Notes: generated from the letters alone by a model not told the origin. DNA of 54,025 nucleotides from Deltaproteobacteria bacterium (GCA_016930075.1 JAFGHS010000147.1:1-54025); one strand, 5' to 3'; shown: positions 8,352 to 17,525, counted from the stretch's first letter. Numbers and translations are program-made.

Positions 8352-8837
8352 ATGTCATTTATATTGAAAATCGATAGAAAAATAAGACAAATCTTAAGCT
8401 GGCCACTATTTATATGTTGTGTGTATTGTATAATAAAGGAAATCGCTTTCAACGGAGAAAGAACTCTATTATCTTTATTGTTTTTTATAGGACTCGGACT
8501 ATGCATATTATTACGGCCAGACATTGCAAATAAAAAACTAAATGATGAATTCATGGCCAAATATAAATGGTTTGTTTATTTATTCACAATTTTACTTTTA
8601 TGCTTCTCCATTGGATTTTTAGTGTTTGTTTTATTCAATCTCGACCAACCAAATTTATCTGACTATTCAAATTACGCGCTTATTGGCTACTTTATAGCTG
8701 CTGCAGTCTTTTTTTTCCATTTGAATTATGGCTATTTAAAAATTACTGGTTTACATAACAAAATCAATACAGCCGATCCCTACGCTCCGGCTGATCTTTT
8801 CGTTTTAGCATTTGACAATGAGGAGCGATTTTCTTAG
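8352..8837 (+). CDS. Orphan membrane protein, four predicted TM segments
   Basis: 161 residues that I do not recognise. Four hydrophobic stretches are visible: about residues 17-30 (PLFICCVYCIIKEI), 39-55, 72-92 (WFVYLFTILLLCFSIGFLVF) and 105-123 (YALIGYFIAAAVFFF), with a short polar C-terminal tail. The gene is clearly more AT-rich than its neighbours and uses A/T-ending codons, a sign of foreign origin. It has no clear Shine-Dalgarno motif and stands alone between the toxin gene and a MITE-like repeat. It could be an accessory cargo gene; no function is assigned. Confidence 0.6.
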   Translation: MSFILKIDRKIRQILSWPLFICCVYCIIKEIAFNGERTLLSLLFFIGLGLCILLRPDIANKKLNDEFMAKYKWFVYLFTILLLCFSIGFLVFVLFNLDQPNLSDYSNYALIGYFIAAAVFFFHLNYGYLKITGLHNKINTADPYAPADLFVLAFDNEERFS

Positions 8838-8858
8838 TATTCCTGCATTCCGGCTTTC

Positions 8859-9036
8859 GAGACCGTTTCACTATAGAAAAATTGTCATTCCGGTGAACCA
8901 AAGCCCTGAGCAAAGCGAATGGGGCATGTGAGGAATCTGAAGTTGCATATTGGGAGAAAGATCCCGCACTACATTTCGGGACAAAGATTTCTCCCTGCGG
9001 TCGAAATAACAAAAACGGTAATTGTGACGCTGTCTC
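8859..9036. repeat. MITE-like palindromic repeat, copy B
   Basis: The left end GAGACCGTTTCAC (8859-8871) is an imperfect reverse complement of the right end GTGACGCTGTCTC (9024-9036). Inside are GTCATTCCGG, AGGAATCTGAAGTT, AAGATTTCTCCC and GGTCGAAATAAC, shared with the copies at 11659 and 15066. This copy is longer (178 bp) because its central part has been expanded. An outer ATTCCGG/CCGGAAT pair flanks the ends. Confidence 0.75.
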
Positions 9037-9105
9037 TTCGCCGGAATGACGATTCGGAAGCGTTATCAACTTTTTTCTATGGCATCATCAAAATGGTGAA
9101 CGTTC

Positions 9106-9615
9106 ATGACCATACCCATTGTATCCATCTCCGGCAAGTCCAACACGGGGAAAACGACCCTCATTGAAAAAATGATTCCGGAGCTGAATCGGCGGGGCTA
9201 CCGCGTCGCCACGATCAAACACACCACCCACGGGTTCGACATCGACCGGGAAGGGAAGGACAGTTGGCGCCATAAGAAGGCGGGGGCGCAGATCACGGTT
9301 GTCGCGTCGCCCAAAAGGGCTACGGTTATCGAGGACATGGACCGGGACCTGGAGATTGCCGAGCTGCGGGACCGCTACATATCCGGCGTCGATATTATTC
9401 TTTCCGAAGGATTCAAGGGAAACCCCCTTCCCAAGATCGAAGTATTCCGGCCCGAGGTACACCCCGACCCGCTCTATACGAAGGAAGACAACCTGATCGC
9501 CGTCGTCGGAGAAGCCGGACAGGATCGCGGCGTTCCCTGGTTTGCCCCTGAAGATGTCAAAGGGATTGTGGATCTTGTCGAAAATCTTTATCTTAAAGAA
9601 ATCAATATTTCGTAA
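9106..9615 (+). CDS. mobB: Molybdopterin-guanine dinucleotide biosynthesis adapter MobB
   Basis: 169 residues. The P-loop GKSNTGKTT at residues 10-18 is followed by VATIKHTTHGFDIDREGKDS and later DIILSEGFKGNPLPKIEVF, the signature regions of MobB. MobB is a GTP-binding partner in attaching nucleotide to the molybdenum/tungsten pterin cofactor. The product fits the AOR enzyme encoded about 6 kb upstream. Part of this gene (9394-9479) is duplicated as a relic at 7241-7326. The radical SAM gene begins 16 bp after its stop, so the two are likely co-transcribed. Confidence 0.92.
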   Translation: MTIPIVSISGKSNTGKTTLIEKMIPELNRRGYRVATIKHTTHGFDIDREGKDSWRHKKAGAQITVVASPKRATVIEDMDRDLEIAELRDRYISGVDIILSEGFKGNPLPKIEVFRPEVHPDPLYTKEDNLIAVVGEAGQDRGVPWFAPEDVKGIVDLVENLYLKEINIS

Positions 9616-9631
9616 GGGAGATATTTTTCAT

Positions 9632-10888
9632 TTGAATCTGATCGATCATATCATTACCCAGAAGGCGAAGCAGGAATTTGCCCGATCCATGAAGTTCGAC
9701 GATGAGACGGAGCCGCACATTCCGCCGGGCGACGTGCAGCAGCCTCGGCTCCTCTATCTGCACATCCCCTTTTGCGAAAAACTCTGCCCTTACTGCTCTT
9801 TTAATCGAGTCGTCTTTCAGGAATCCGTTTGCCGTGATTACTTCAAGGCCCTCCGGAAGGAATTGCAGCTTTATAAAACGCTGGGCTACGATTTCAGCGG
9901 CATTTACGCCGGCGGAGGCACGCCGACGGTGCTCATCGACGAACTGGAAGAGACCCTCGCCCTGGCTTGCCGGTGCTTCAATATCGGCGAGATATCGGTG
10001 GAGACCAACCCGAATCACCTGACGGATAAAAATCTCGATATTTTGAAACGGGCGGGAGTCAAACGTCTTTCCGTCGGCATCCAGAGCTTCGATGACGGCC
10101 TGCTTAAGGATATGGAACGCTACGAGAAATACGGGAGCGGCCGGGACATTGCCGGGCGCCTCAAAGAAATATTGGGCGTCTTTAATACCTTAAATGCCGA
10201 CATGATCTTCAATTTTCCCTCCCAGACCGATGAGATTCTCGATCAGGACCTGGAGATGCTGCTGGCAACGGGGGTGGATCAGATTACGTATTATCCTCTC
10301 ATGGTCTCCGATTCCACGCGCCAACTCGTGAGCCGGAAACTGGGGCAGGTGGAATACGGCAAAGAGAAGCGATTTTATCATCGCATCTGTGAGCGCCTTA
10401 TCCCCCAATACGGTTTTTCCTCGGCCTGGTGTTTTTCGAAGCAAACAGGCACGGCCATCGACGAATATATCGTTCAGTACGATGAATACGCCGGTCTGGG
10501 AAGCGGCTCTATCGGTTTTTTAAACGGGTCCTGCTATGCGAACACCTTCCATATCCCCGAATACATTGCTCAGTTGAACCGGGGAGAACTGCCGCTCCAG
10601 GCGTCGCGCACTTTCGGCATTCGCGATCAAATGCGTTATGATTTTATGATGCATCTTTTCGGGATGAAGCTGGATGTCGCCGCTATGCGAAGGAAATACA
10701 ACGGCGTTTTTTACCGGCATTTGTGGCCCGATGTCCTTGCCTTTTGTCTGGCCGGCGGATTGCGGTACGAGGCCCCGTATTTCCACCTGACGAAACGGGG
10801 CCGTTATGACTGGATTATCCTGATGCGGGAATTTTTCACCGCCGTCAACAACTTCCGCGACTATTGCCGGGCGCGGATTGCCCCATAG
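9632..10888 (+). CDS. HemW/HemN-like radical SAM protein
   Basis: 418 residues from a TTG at 9632, preceded by AAGGGAG (9614-9620); earlier in-frame starts lie inside mobB. The radical SAM cluster motif is CEKLCPYC in HIPFCEKLCPYCSF, followed by GGGTPTV and VETNPNHLT. The layout matches the coproporphyrinogen dehydrogenase (HemN) / HemW group. HemW members are heme chaperones while true HemN decarboxylates coproporphyrinogen; this protein lacks an obvious extended HemN N-terminus, so the exact role is open. Its central YYPLMVSDSTR region resembles the heme-processing subgroup. It is followed after 21 bp by the YgjP-like gene. Confidence 0.85.
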   Translation: MNLIDHIITQKAKQEFARSMKFDDETEPHIPPGDVQQPRLLYLHIPFCEKLCPYCSFNRVVFQESVCRDYFKALRKELQLYKTLGYDFSGIYAGGGTPTVLIDELEETLALACRCFNIGEISVETNPNHLTDKNLDILKRAGVKRLSVGIQSFDDGLLKDMERYEKYGSGRDIAGRLKEILGVFNTLNADMIFNFPSQTDEILDQDLEMLLATGVDQITYYPLMVSDSTRQLVSRKLGQVEYGKEKRFYHRICERLIPQYGFSSAWCFSKQTGTAIDEYIVQYDEYAGLGSGSIGFLNGSCYANTFHIPEYIAQLNRGELPLQASRTFGIRDQMRYDFMMHLFGMKLDVAAMRRKYNGVFYRHLWPDVLAFCLAGGLRYEAPYFHLTKRGRYDWIILMREFFTAVNNFRDYCRARIAP

Positions 10889-10909
10889 CACGTTTGAGAA
10901 GAGACCGTT

Positions 10910-11641
10910 ATGCCGTTTATCCAATATCTTAACAAACAAATCCCCTACGACATCGAGCGGGGGAACCGGAAAAAGACCGTGGCGCTCCATGTGACCGCCG
11001 ATTGCGTAACTCTAAAGGTTCCGAAGCGTCTCAGCGATGAGGCCATCTCGAAATTCATGACCCGGAAGGCCCGGTGGATTCATGACCGGCAGGCTGTGAT
11101 TCGGCATGATCCATTGAACCGCATCGGCAAACATTATGTGACCGGAGAGACATTTCCATATCTGGGAAACACCTGCCGTCTGCTGGTCGTCAGGGAAGCC
11201 CATCTTGAGGCGCCTGTTTGCGAACTCCGGCAGGATTGTCTGCGCGTCCAAGTTCCGTCTGACCTGACGGGGGAGCAAGGCGGATCGGCCGTCAAAGAGG
11301 CTATGATCGACTGGTATCAGGGACAGGCCGTAAAAAAAATAACCGAGCGTCTGCCCGCCCTGGCGCAAAAGCTCGGCGTTCAACCGAAAACGGTTGCGGT
11401 AAAAAATCAAAAGTCTCAGTGGGGAAGCTGTTCCCGCTCCGGGGCGATCCGTTTCAACTGGAAAATTATCATGGCGCCCGTGGCGATTCTCGATTATATT
11501 ATCGTCCATGAGCTGTGTCATCTGATTCACAGCAATCATCAGCCTCAATTCTGGGAAAAAGTTGAGTCTGTGATTCCCGATTGCAAGGCAAGGAAGAGCT
11601 GGCTTAGGGAACACAGTATATTGATAAACGCATTAACATAA
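10910..11641 (+). CDS. YgjP-like (DUF45) zinc metalloprotein
   Basis: 243 residues. The motif HELCHLIHSNHQPQFW is the HExxH-like zinc site of the YgjP/SprT-related DUF45 family, and QKSQWGSCSRSGAIRFNW is the conserved segment before it. The family is annotated as putative metallohydrolases or peptidases of unclear substrate (E. coli YgjP has been linked to UTP hydrolysis). It has no signal peptide, so it is cytoplasmic. It follows the radical SAM gene closely and probably ends that operon, before a MITE-like repeat. Confidence 0.85.
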   Translation: MPFIQYLNKQIPYDIERGNRKKTVALHVTADCVTLKVPKRLSDEAISKFMTRKARWIHDRQAVIRHDPLNRIGKHYVTGETFPYLGNTCRLLVVREAHLEAPVCELRQDCLRVQVPSDLTGEQGGSAVKEAMIDWYQGQAVKKITERLPALAQKLGVQPKTVAVKNQKSQWGSCSRSGAIRFNWKIIMAPVAILDYIIVHELCHLIHSNHQPQFWEKVESVIPDCKARKSWLREHSILINALT

Positions 11642-11658
11642 GAGTTCCCTCGCCCCTG

Positions 11659-11809
11659 GAGACGGTGTCGTCATAGGGGAAATGGTCATTTTGAATCCCG
11701 CTGTAGCGGGATGAGGAATCTTCAGTTGTTCATATCCTGAGGCATCAAGATTTCTTCCCCGCAAAATGCAGGGTCGAAATGACAAAAAGGGCGATGGTGA
11801 CACCGTCTC
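11659..11809. repeat. MITE-like palindromic repeat, copy C (151 bp)
   Basis: The ends are GAGACGGTGTCGTC (11659-11672) and GGTGACACCGTCTC (11796-11809), matching as inverted repeats at 12 of 14 positions. Internally, a second inverted layer pairs GTCATTTTGAATCCCGC with GGTCGAAATGAC, and the CCCGCTGTAGCGGG hairpin is nested within. The copy has exactly the same length as the one at 15066. It fills the gap between the YgjP-like gene and glpK. Confidence 0.85.
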
Positions 11810-11843
11810 TTGACGGGAGAGGCGCAGGTGAAGGGAGGTTGCC

Positions 11844-13334
11844 ATGAAATACATCCTTGCCCTCGATCAGGGCACGACGAGTTCCCGGGCCATTGTCTTC
11901 GATCATGCCGGGGCCGTCATCGCATCGGCTCAGCGGGAGTTTGCGCAGCACTATCCGAAACCGGGATGGGTGGAACATGATCCCGGGGAAATCTGGACGA
12001 GTCAGGCTGTCTGCGCCTCGGAGGCCATCACGAAAGCCGGTCTCAGGAGCGCTGATGTGGCCGCCATCGGCATCACCAATCAGCGGGAAACGACGATCCT
12101 GTGGGACCGCCGCACCGGAGAACCCGTTTATAACGCCATCGTCTGGCAGGACCGCCGGACGGCCGCCATCTGCGACAACTTGCGGCAAAAAGGTCTGGAG
12201 GACCTTATTCGCCAAAAAACGGGGCTCGTCATCGACGCCTACTTCTCCGGCACGAAGATCAAGTGGATTCTGGATAACGTGGAAGGCGCCCGGCAAAAGG
12301 CCCAGGCGGGCGATCTGGCCTTCGGCACGGTGGATGCCTGGCTGGTCTGGAATCTCACGGGCCGCAAAAGGCATGTCACGGATGTGTCCAACGCGTCCCG
12401 GACGCTGATCTTCAATATTAAGACGGGCGACTGGGACGACGAACTGCTCAAAATACTCGATATTCCCCGGTCCGTCCTGCCCGATGTCTGCGCTTCCAGC
12501 GACGTCTATGGCGAAACCGTCGAGTCCCTCCTTTTCGGCGGCATTCCCATCGGCGGCATGGCCGGGGACCAGCAGGCCGCCCTGTTCGGACAGATGTGCA
12601 CACAGCCGGGCATGGTAAAAAACACCTACGGCACAGGCTGCTTCATGCTCATGAACACGGGAGACGAACCGGTTTTTTCCCGGAACAGCCTCCTGACGAC
12701 GGTGGCCTGGAAGATCGGCGGCAAGACGGCGTATGCCCTGGAGGGAAGCGTCTTCATCGCGGGCGCCGTGGTCCAGTGGCTCCGGGACAGTTTGGGAATC
12801 ATCAGGTCTTCCGCCGATGTGGAGGCACTGGCCGGCCAAGTTCCCGACAATGCAGGCGTCTTTTTTGTGCCGGCCTTTGTCGGCCTCGGCGCGCCCCACT
12901 GGGACGCCTATGCCCGCGGAACTTTGCTTGGACTGACCCGCGGTTCCGGGGCGGCGCATATTGCACGGGCGGCGCTGGAAAGCATTGCCTATCAGTCCCG
13001 GGATGTCCTGGCCGCCATGACGAGCGATTCGGGGATTGCCATCCAGGAATTGCGGGTAGACGGCGGCGCTACGGCAAACAACCTGCTGATGCAGTTCCAG
13101 GCCGATATTCTCGGCGTTCCCGTTGTCCGGCCCCATATCGCCGAGACGACGGCCCTGGGCGCGGCCTATCTCGCCGGTCTGGCGGTGGGTTACTGGAAGG
13201 GCCTGGACGACATTGCCGAGAAGCTTCAGATCGACAGGAGATTTACGCCCGCCATGGATGCGGCGCAGGTTGCGGAACTGACGCGCGGCTGGCGCCGGGC
13301 CCTGGAACGTTCACGAAACTGGATCGAAAAATAA
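11844..13334 (+). CDS. glpK: Glycerol kinase
   Basis: 496 residues, the standard length. FGGY-kinase features are complete: [15 protein letters not shown] at the N-terminus, [34 protein letters not shown] and [18 protein letters not shown]. It phosphorylates glycerol to sn-glycerol 3-phosphate in the cytoplasm. The start follows GGGAGG at 11833-11838. The next gene, 57 bp on, encodes glycerol-3-phosphate dehydrogenase, so together they bring glycerol into glycolysis or lipid synthesis. No glycerol facilitator gene is adjacent. Confidence 0.97.
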   Translation: MKYILALDQGTTSSRAIVFDHAGAVIASAQREFAQHYPKPGWVEHDPGEIWTSQAVCASEAITKAGLRSADVAAIGITNQRETTILWDRRTGEPVYNAIVWQDRRTAAICDNLRQKGLEDLIRQKTGLVIDAYFSGTKIKWILDNVEGARQKAQAGDLAFGTVDAWLVWNLTGRKRHVTDVSNASRTLIFNIKTGDWDDELLKILDIPRSVLPDVCASSDVYGETVESLLFGGIPIGGMAGDQQAALFGQMCTQPGMVKNTYGTGCFMLMNTGDEPVFSRNSLLTTVAWKIGGKTAYALEGSVFIAGAVVQWLRDSLGIIRSSADVEALAGQVPDNAGVFFVPAFVGLGAPHWDAYARGTLLGLTRGSGAAHIARAALESIAYQSRDVLAAMTSDSGIAIQELRVDGGATANNLLMQFQADILGVPVVRPHIAETTALGAAYLAGLAVGYWKGLDDIAEKLQIDRRFTPAMDAAQVAELTRGWRRALERSRNWIEK

Positions 13335-13391
13335 AGAACGGCTGGGGCTCATAACCCCTCATAAAACTAACGGGACAAAGGGAGACGACTG

Positions 13392-14975
13392 ATGAAATCA
13401 TACATGGATCGACAGGACATGATGGATGCCCTTGCCAATGAAAAGGACCTTTGGGATGTGGCGGTTATCGGCGGCGGCGCAACGGGCTTGGGGGTTGCCA
13501 TCGACGCCGTTTCCCGGGGATACAAGACCATCCTTGTGGAGCAGGATGATTTTTCCAAGGGGACATCGAGCCGGAGCACAAAGCTTGTACACGGCGGAGT
13601 TCGCTACCTGAAGCAGGGGAACCTCTCCCTCGTTCTGGAGGCGCTTCATGAAAGGGGCATTATGATGCAGAATGCGCCCCATCTGGTATCGAACCAGGCC
13701 TTCATCGTGCCGAACTACGATTGGTGGGAAGGGCCGTTCTACGGCATCGGCATGAAAGTCTATGACATGCTTGCCGGCAAACTGGGTTTAAGGCCGTCGC
13801 GGAATCTCTCGGTGCGGGAGGTGTTGCAGCGCATCCCGACCCTGGAGCCTAAAGGCCTCAAGGGAGGGGTGATATACTATGACGGCCAGTTCGACGACTC
13901 GCGTCTGGCGGTCAATATGGCCCAGACGATCGCCGAACACGGCGGGATTTGCATCAATTATATGGAAGCTGTCGGCCTGATGAAAACAAAACGGGTCGTA
14001 GGCGGCGTCATGGCGAAAGACGTGGAAACGGGGACTGTCTATGAAATCCCCGCCAGGGTCGTGGTGAACGCGACGGGCGCTTTTGTGGACGGCATCTTAA
14101 AGATGGACGATCCGCAGGCGAAAAACATCGTCAGCCCCAGCCAGGGGGTCCATCTGATTGTGGACAAGAAATTCCTGCCGGGCCGGTCCGCCGTCATGGT
14201 GCCCCATACGGACGACGGCCGCGTCCTGTTTGCCGTGCCGTGGCACAACAAGGTGGTTCTCGGCACGACGGACACGAAGATTGATGAGGTCTCCCTCGAA
14301 CCGCGGGCTCAGGAGGAAGAGATTGATTTCATCCTGAAACATGCCTGCCGCTACCTGTCGCAGGACCCGACCAGAAGCGACGTCCAGAGCGTTTTTGCAG
14401 GCATCCGGCCCCTTATTAAAATGGGCGACGGCAAGAACACCGCCGAACTCTCACGGGACCATAACCTCTTTATTTCCCCGTCAGGGCTGGTGACGATTAC
14501 CGGCGGCAAATGGACGACCTATCGGAAGATGGGCGAAGATACGGTCAATCAGGCGGCTGTCGTCGCCGGTCTGGAAAGACGTCCCTGCGTCACGGAAAAC
14601 ATGCGCATCCACGGCTGGCTCAAGAATATCAATCCTGCCGATCCCCTTGGCCACTACGGCTCCGACATCCTGCGCATCCGCAGGCTTATTGCCGAAGAGC
14701 CCGCCCTGGGCGAGAGGCTCCACAAGGAATTGCCCTATCTCAAGGCCGAAGTGGTCTGGGGCGTCCGTTACGAAATGGCCCGGACCGTGGAAGATGTCCT
14801 TTCCCGCCGCACCCGGGCTCTCCTCCTCAATGCCAGGGCGTCCATGGAAATGGCCCCCGTCGTGGCGGAGATGATGGCCGATGAAATGAATAAAAATAAG
14901 GCGTGGCAGAAAAAACAGGTAACGGCGTACCGGAAACTGGCCGCGGGGTACCTGCCGAAGATGGAAAAGGCGTAA
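13392..14975 (+). CDS. glpD: FAD-dependent glycerol-3-phosphate dehydrogenase
   Basis: 527 residues. The dinucleotide-binding loop VIGGGATGLG (residues 26-35) is followed by TSSRSTKLVHGGVRYL, both typical of GlpD/GlpA. The middle part includes SPSQGVHLIVD and VPWHNKVVLGTTDT, and the C-terminal domain TRSDVQSVFAGIRPL. It oxidises glycerol 3-phosphate to dihydroxyacetone phosphate and passes electrons to quinone at the inner membrane. No GlpB or GlpC genes follow, so it appears to be the single-subunit form. GGGAGACGACTG precedes the ATG. Confidence 0.95.
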   Translation: MKSYMDRQDMMDALANEKDLWDVAVIGGGATGLGVAIDAVSRGYKTILVEQDDFSKGTSSRSTKLVHGGVRYLKQGNLSLVLEALHERGIMMQNAPHLVSNQAFIVPNYDWWEGPFYGIGMKVYDMLAGKLGLRPSRNLSVREVLQRIPTLEPKGLKGGVIYYDGQFDDSRLAVNMAQTIAEHGGICINYMEAVGLMKTKRVVGGVMAKDVETGTVYEIPARVVVNATGAFVDGILKMDDPQAKNIVSPSQGVHLIVDKKFLPGRSAVMVPHTDDGRVLFAVPWHNKVVLGTTDTKIDEVSLEPRAQEEEIDFILKHACRYLSQDPTRSDVQSVFAGIRPLIKMGDGKNTAELSRDHNLFISPSGLVTITGGKWTTYRKMGEDTVNQAAVVAGLERRPCVTENMRIHGWLKNINPADPLGHYGSDILRIRRLIAEEPALGERLHKELPYLKAEVVWGVRYEMARTVEDVLSRRTRALLLNARASMEMAPVVAEMMADEMNKNKAWQKKQVTAYRKLAAGYLPKMEKA

Positions 14976-14986
14976 AAGATACCTCC

Positions 14987-15016
14987 CCCCGCCCCCTCCG
15001 GAGGGGGACAGCGGGG
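14987..15016 (+). terminator. GC-rich hairpin after glpD
   Basis: A perfect 16-base palindrome CCCCCTCCGGAGGGGG (14992-15007) lies 16 bp after the glpD stop, nested inside an outer CCCCGC/GCGGGG pair. It is very stable but has no T tract, so it may act as an mRNA-stabilising or Rho-assisted end. The same CCTCCGGAGG block recurs at 15217-15226 on the far side of the neighbouring repeat. Confidence 0.5.
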
Positions 15017-15065
15017 TGCTTGCCGAAGATAGGAAAGGCTTAACCGACACATTCCCCTGTTCCCT

Positions 15066-15216
15066 GAGACTGTGTCGTAATAGAGGAAATTGTCATTCCG
15101 AATCCCGCAGCGGCGGGATGAGGAATCTTAAGTTGTTCATATCATTAAATATCAAGATTTCTCCCCCGCAAAATGCGGGGTCGAAATGACAAAAAAGTGA
15201 ATTGTGACACAGTCTC
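15066..15216. repeat. MITE-like palindromic repeat, copy D (151 bp)
   Basis: The ends GAGACTGTGTC (15066-15076) and GTGACACAGTCTC (15204-15216) are inverted repeats. The interior has GTCATTCCGAATCCCGC, the hairpin CCCGCAGCGGCGGG, AGGAATCTTAAGTTGTTCAT, AAGATTTCTCCCCC and GGTCGAAATGAC, as in copy C. A roughly 33-base segment (CCCTCCGGAGG through TGCCGAA) flanks it on both sides, at 14994-15026 and about 15216-15249. Confidence 0.85.
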
Positions 15217-15290
15217 CCTCCGGAGGAGGATAGCGGGTTGCCTGCCGAATTTCATGACAGGTATTCATATTAAACAAGAAAGAAATGTAT

Positions 15291-15440
15291 ATGCCCTTTC
15301 ACTGCGACGAACTTCCGCCGTCAAAGGCAGCGCCCGAAGATTCCGGCGGCGCCATGGCGAAGATACTCGACATTGCCCTCGACCGGCGCACGAGCGGGAT
15401 CGGGCAGCATAAGTTGGCTAACTGGCCGACAAAATATTAA
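15291..15440 (+). CDS. Possible 49-residue protein upstream of rsmB
   Basis: A short frame from ATG 15291 to a TAA four bases before the rsmB start. It reads MPFHCDELPPSKAAP, then AMAKILDIALDRRTSG, ending WPTKY. GC-rich third positions match neighbouring genes. The upstream AAGAAAG is only a weak ribosome site. I do not recognise the product; related genomes often carry small or DUF116-type genes next to rsmB, and this could be a leader peptide or a remnant of such a gene. Confidence 0.3.
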   Translation: MPFHCDELPPSKAAPEDSGGAMAKILDIALDRRTSGIGQHKLANWPTKY

Positions 15441-15444
15441 AAAA

Positions 15445-16782
15445 ATGGATACCGTTCGCTCTTTAGCCGTCGAAATATTAAACCGCATCGAGGTGAAAGG
15501 CGCCTTCGCAGAGCCCCTCCTTGACGAGGTTCTTTCCGGCAACCGATTGAATAATATCCTCGACCGTAAGTTGCTGACGCAGATCGTCTATGGAACGCTG
15601 CGCCTCCGGGGCCGCATCGACTGGATTATTGCCCTGTTTTACCGGGGCCGGCTGGACGATCTCGACACGGATGTTAAAAATGTTCTCCGGATGAGTGTTT
15701 ATCAGCTTTTCTTCACGCAGAGGCTCCCGCATTTCGCCGTTTGCGACGAGGCGGTAAAAATTGCAAAACGGCTGAATCCAAAAACATCCGGCCTGGTTAA
15801 TGCCGTCCTGAGAAACGCGATCCGCAGGACAGGCGAGATCGCATATCCGGACGGCAAAGAATCGCCTGCCTTGTTTATTTCTGTTTTCCATTCCCACCCG
15901 CTGTGGCTCGTGGAAAAGTGGATCAGGTTGTTTGGCTTTGAGCATACGGCAATGCTCTGTCATGCGAACAATGAGGTGCCGCCTGCCGCCGTCAGAGTCA
16001 ACAGGATAAAGATCACGCGGGAAGCAGTGGTCAGGGAGCTGGGTGAAGAGAAAATCGAGGCCGTGCCGGCGTCCTATTCCCCTGACGGTCTGATACTGAC
16101 CACGCCGTCCAAGCCCATCCGTGAAACGCGGAGTTATCAAAACGGCCATGTGCAAATGCAGGACGAAGCGTCCCAGATGATCGCCCGCCTTGCCGATCCC
16201 CGGCGGGGCGACAGGATTCTCGATCTGTGCGCGGGAACGGGCGGCAAAACGACCCATCTGGCGGCCATCATGGGAAACGAGGGGCATATCACGGCGATCG
16301 ATGTGAGCAGGCAAAAGCTGGCCGCCCTGAAAAAAAATGCCGAAAGATTGGGCGTTTCCATCATTCATACCCTGCCGGGAGACGCCGCAGGTTCATTGAA
16401 AATAGATACTCAGCAGAAGTTCGACAAAATTCTGATCGATGCGCCCTGTTCCGGTCTGGGCAGCTTGCGGAGAAATCCGGAGATTAAATGGCGTCTTACG
16501 CCGCAGGACATCGACAAATCCGCCGCCCTCCAAAGGTGTCTGATTAGAAATGCTGTTCATTATATCAAAGACGGGGGGAGATTAATTTACAGCACCTGCA
16601 CAAATCTGCCGGAGGAAAATGAAGACATTATTGAGGATTTTCTGGAAACCCACGGGGGTTTCCATCGTCTGCCCCTTCCCGAAACGATACCGGGGAATTT
16701 CAGGGACGAACGGGGCCATTTCAAGACAAAAACGCATCTTTGCGGTCTGGACGGATTCTTCGGAGCGATTTTAGGTTGTTGA
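15445..16782 (+). CDS. rsmB: 16S rRNA (cytosine-C5)-methyltransferase RsmB
   Basis: 445 residues: an N-terminal NusB-like RNA-binding domain (about 1-130, TQIVYGTLRLRGRIDW) joined to a Rossmann methyltransferase. The SAM site is LDLCAGTGGKTTH, and both catalytic-pair cysteines are present in DAPCSGLGS and STCTNLPEEN, where one forms the covalent link to cytosine. It should methylate C967 of 16S rRNA. The start at 15445 (MDTVRSLAVEIL) is preferred over an upstream in-frame ATG at 15373 that overlaps the short frame at 15291. Ribosome binding there is weak, so coupling to the short frame is possible. Confidence 0.93.
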   Translation: MDTVRSLAVEILNRIEVKGAFAEPLLDEVLSGNRLNNILDRKLLTQIVYGTLRLRGRIDWIIALFYRGRLDDLDTDVKNVLRMSVYQLFFTQRLPHFAVCDEAVKIAKRLNPKTSGLVNAVLRNAIRRTGEIAYPDGKESPALFISVFHSHPLWLVEKWIRLFGFEHTAMLCHANNEVPPAAVRVNRIKITREAVVRELGEEKIEAVPASYSPDGLILTTPSKPIRETRSYQNGHVQMQDEASQMIARLADPRRGDRILDLCAGTGGKTTHLAAIMGNEGHITAIDVSRQKLAALKKNAERLGVSIIHTLPGDAAGSLKIDTQQKFDKILIDAPCSGLGSLRRNPEIKWRLTPQDIDKSAALQRCLIRNAVHYIKDGGRLIYSTCTNLPEENEDIIEDFLETHGGFHRLPLPETIPGNFRDERGHFKTKTHLCGLDGFFGAILGC

Positions 16783-16876
16783 CTTTAGCGAAAGAATAAT
16801 GATATTTACGGCCTCGACTTTTCGACTTGCGGCTTGGTCACAGGCAAAGGGTTTCGGGGAAAGGATCAAAGAGCAC

Positions 16877-17503
16877 ATGTTTATCGAACAAATGCAGGTG
16901 GGCAATATGGCGGTGCTGGCCTATATCGTCAGCGATAAGGAAAACAAGGTCGGCCTGGTTATCGACCCGGCGGCGGAGGTGGACGCCATTCTCCGGGCGG
17001 CGGAGCAAAACGGGATTCAAATCAAATATATCGTCAATACCCACGGCCATGTGGATCATATCTCCGGCAACGCGGAGATGCAGAAAAAAACCGGCGCCAA
17101 GATCATCATTCATGAGGATGACGCCCCCATGCTGGCGAATACGCCGTCTATGATGCTCAAGATGTTCGGGGGCAAGCCGTCGCCGCCGGCGGACATTATG
17201 GTGAAAGATGGTGATGCGATCACGGTGGGAGACGTATCCCTTAAAGTGATCCATGTCCCGGGGCATTCGCCGGGCGGAATAGCCCTCTACACGGAAGGCT
17301 ATGTTTTCACCGGAGATACGCTTTTTGTGGAAGCCGTAGGCCGAAGCGATCTGCCCGGCGGTTCCTGGCCGATTATGCTTCGTTCCATCGAAGAGAGACT
17401 CCTGACGCTTCCGGAAGAAACGGTTGTCCTTCCCGGCCATAACTACGGCAGGACATCAACGTCCACCATCGGCCACGAAAAGAAACATAATCCCTTTTTA
17501 TAA
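16877..17503 (+). CDS. Metallo-beta-lactamase-fold hydrolase (glyoxalase II-like)
   Basis: 208 residues. The di-metal motif [10 protein letters not shown] (the THxHxDH signature) is followed by [20 protein letters not shown] and PGHN, in the order of the glyoxalase II / MBL family. The likely reaction is hydrolysis of a thioester or similar bond in the cytoplasm. I start at ATG 16877 (MFIEQMQVG) after AAAGGATC; the frame stays open to 16799 but the extra N-terminus is unlike the family. It sits 95 bp after rsmB and just before purC. Confidence 0.88.
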   Translation: MFIEQMQVGNMAVLAYIVSDKENKVGLVIDPAAEVDAILRAAEQNGIQIKYIVNTHGHVDHISGNAEMQKKTGAKIIIHEDDAPMLANTPSMMLKMFGGKPSPPADIMVKDGDAITVGDVSLKVIHVPGHSPGGIALYTEGYVFTGDTLFVEAVGRSDLPGGSWPIMLRSIEERLLTLPEETVVLPGHNYGRTSTSTIGHEKKHNPFL

Positions 17504-17525
17504 TGAAATTAAAGAGAAAATTGCC

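Noticed and set aside
11745-13136. A 463-codon minus-strand frame opposite glpK
   Set aside because: Antisense of glycerol kinase with no recognisable motif; it also covers a MITE-like repeat.
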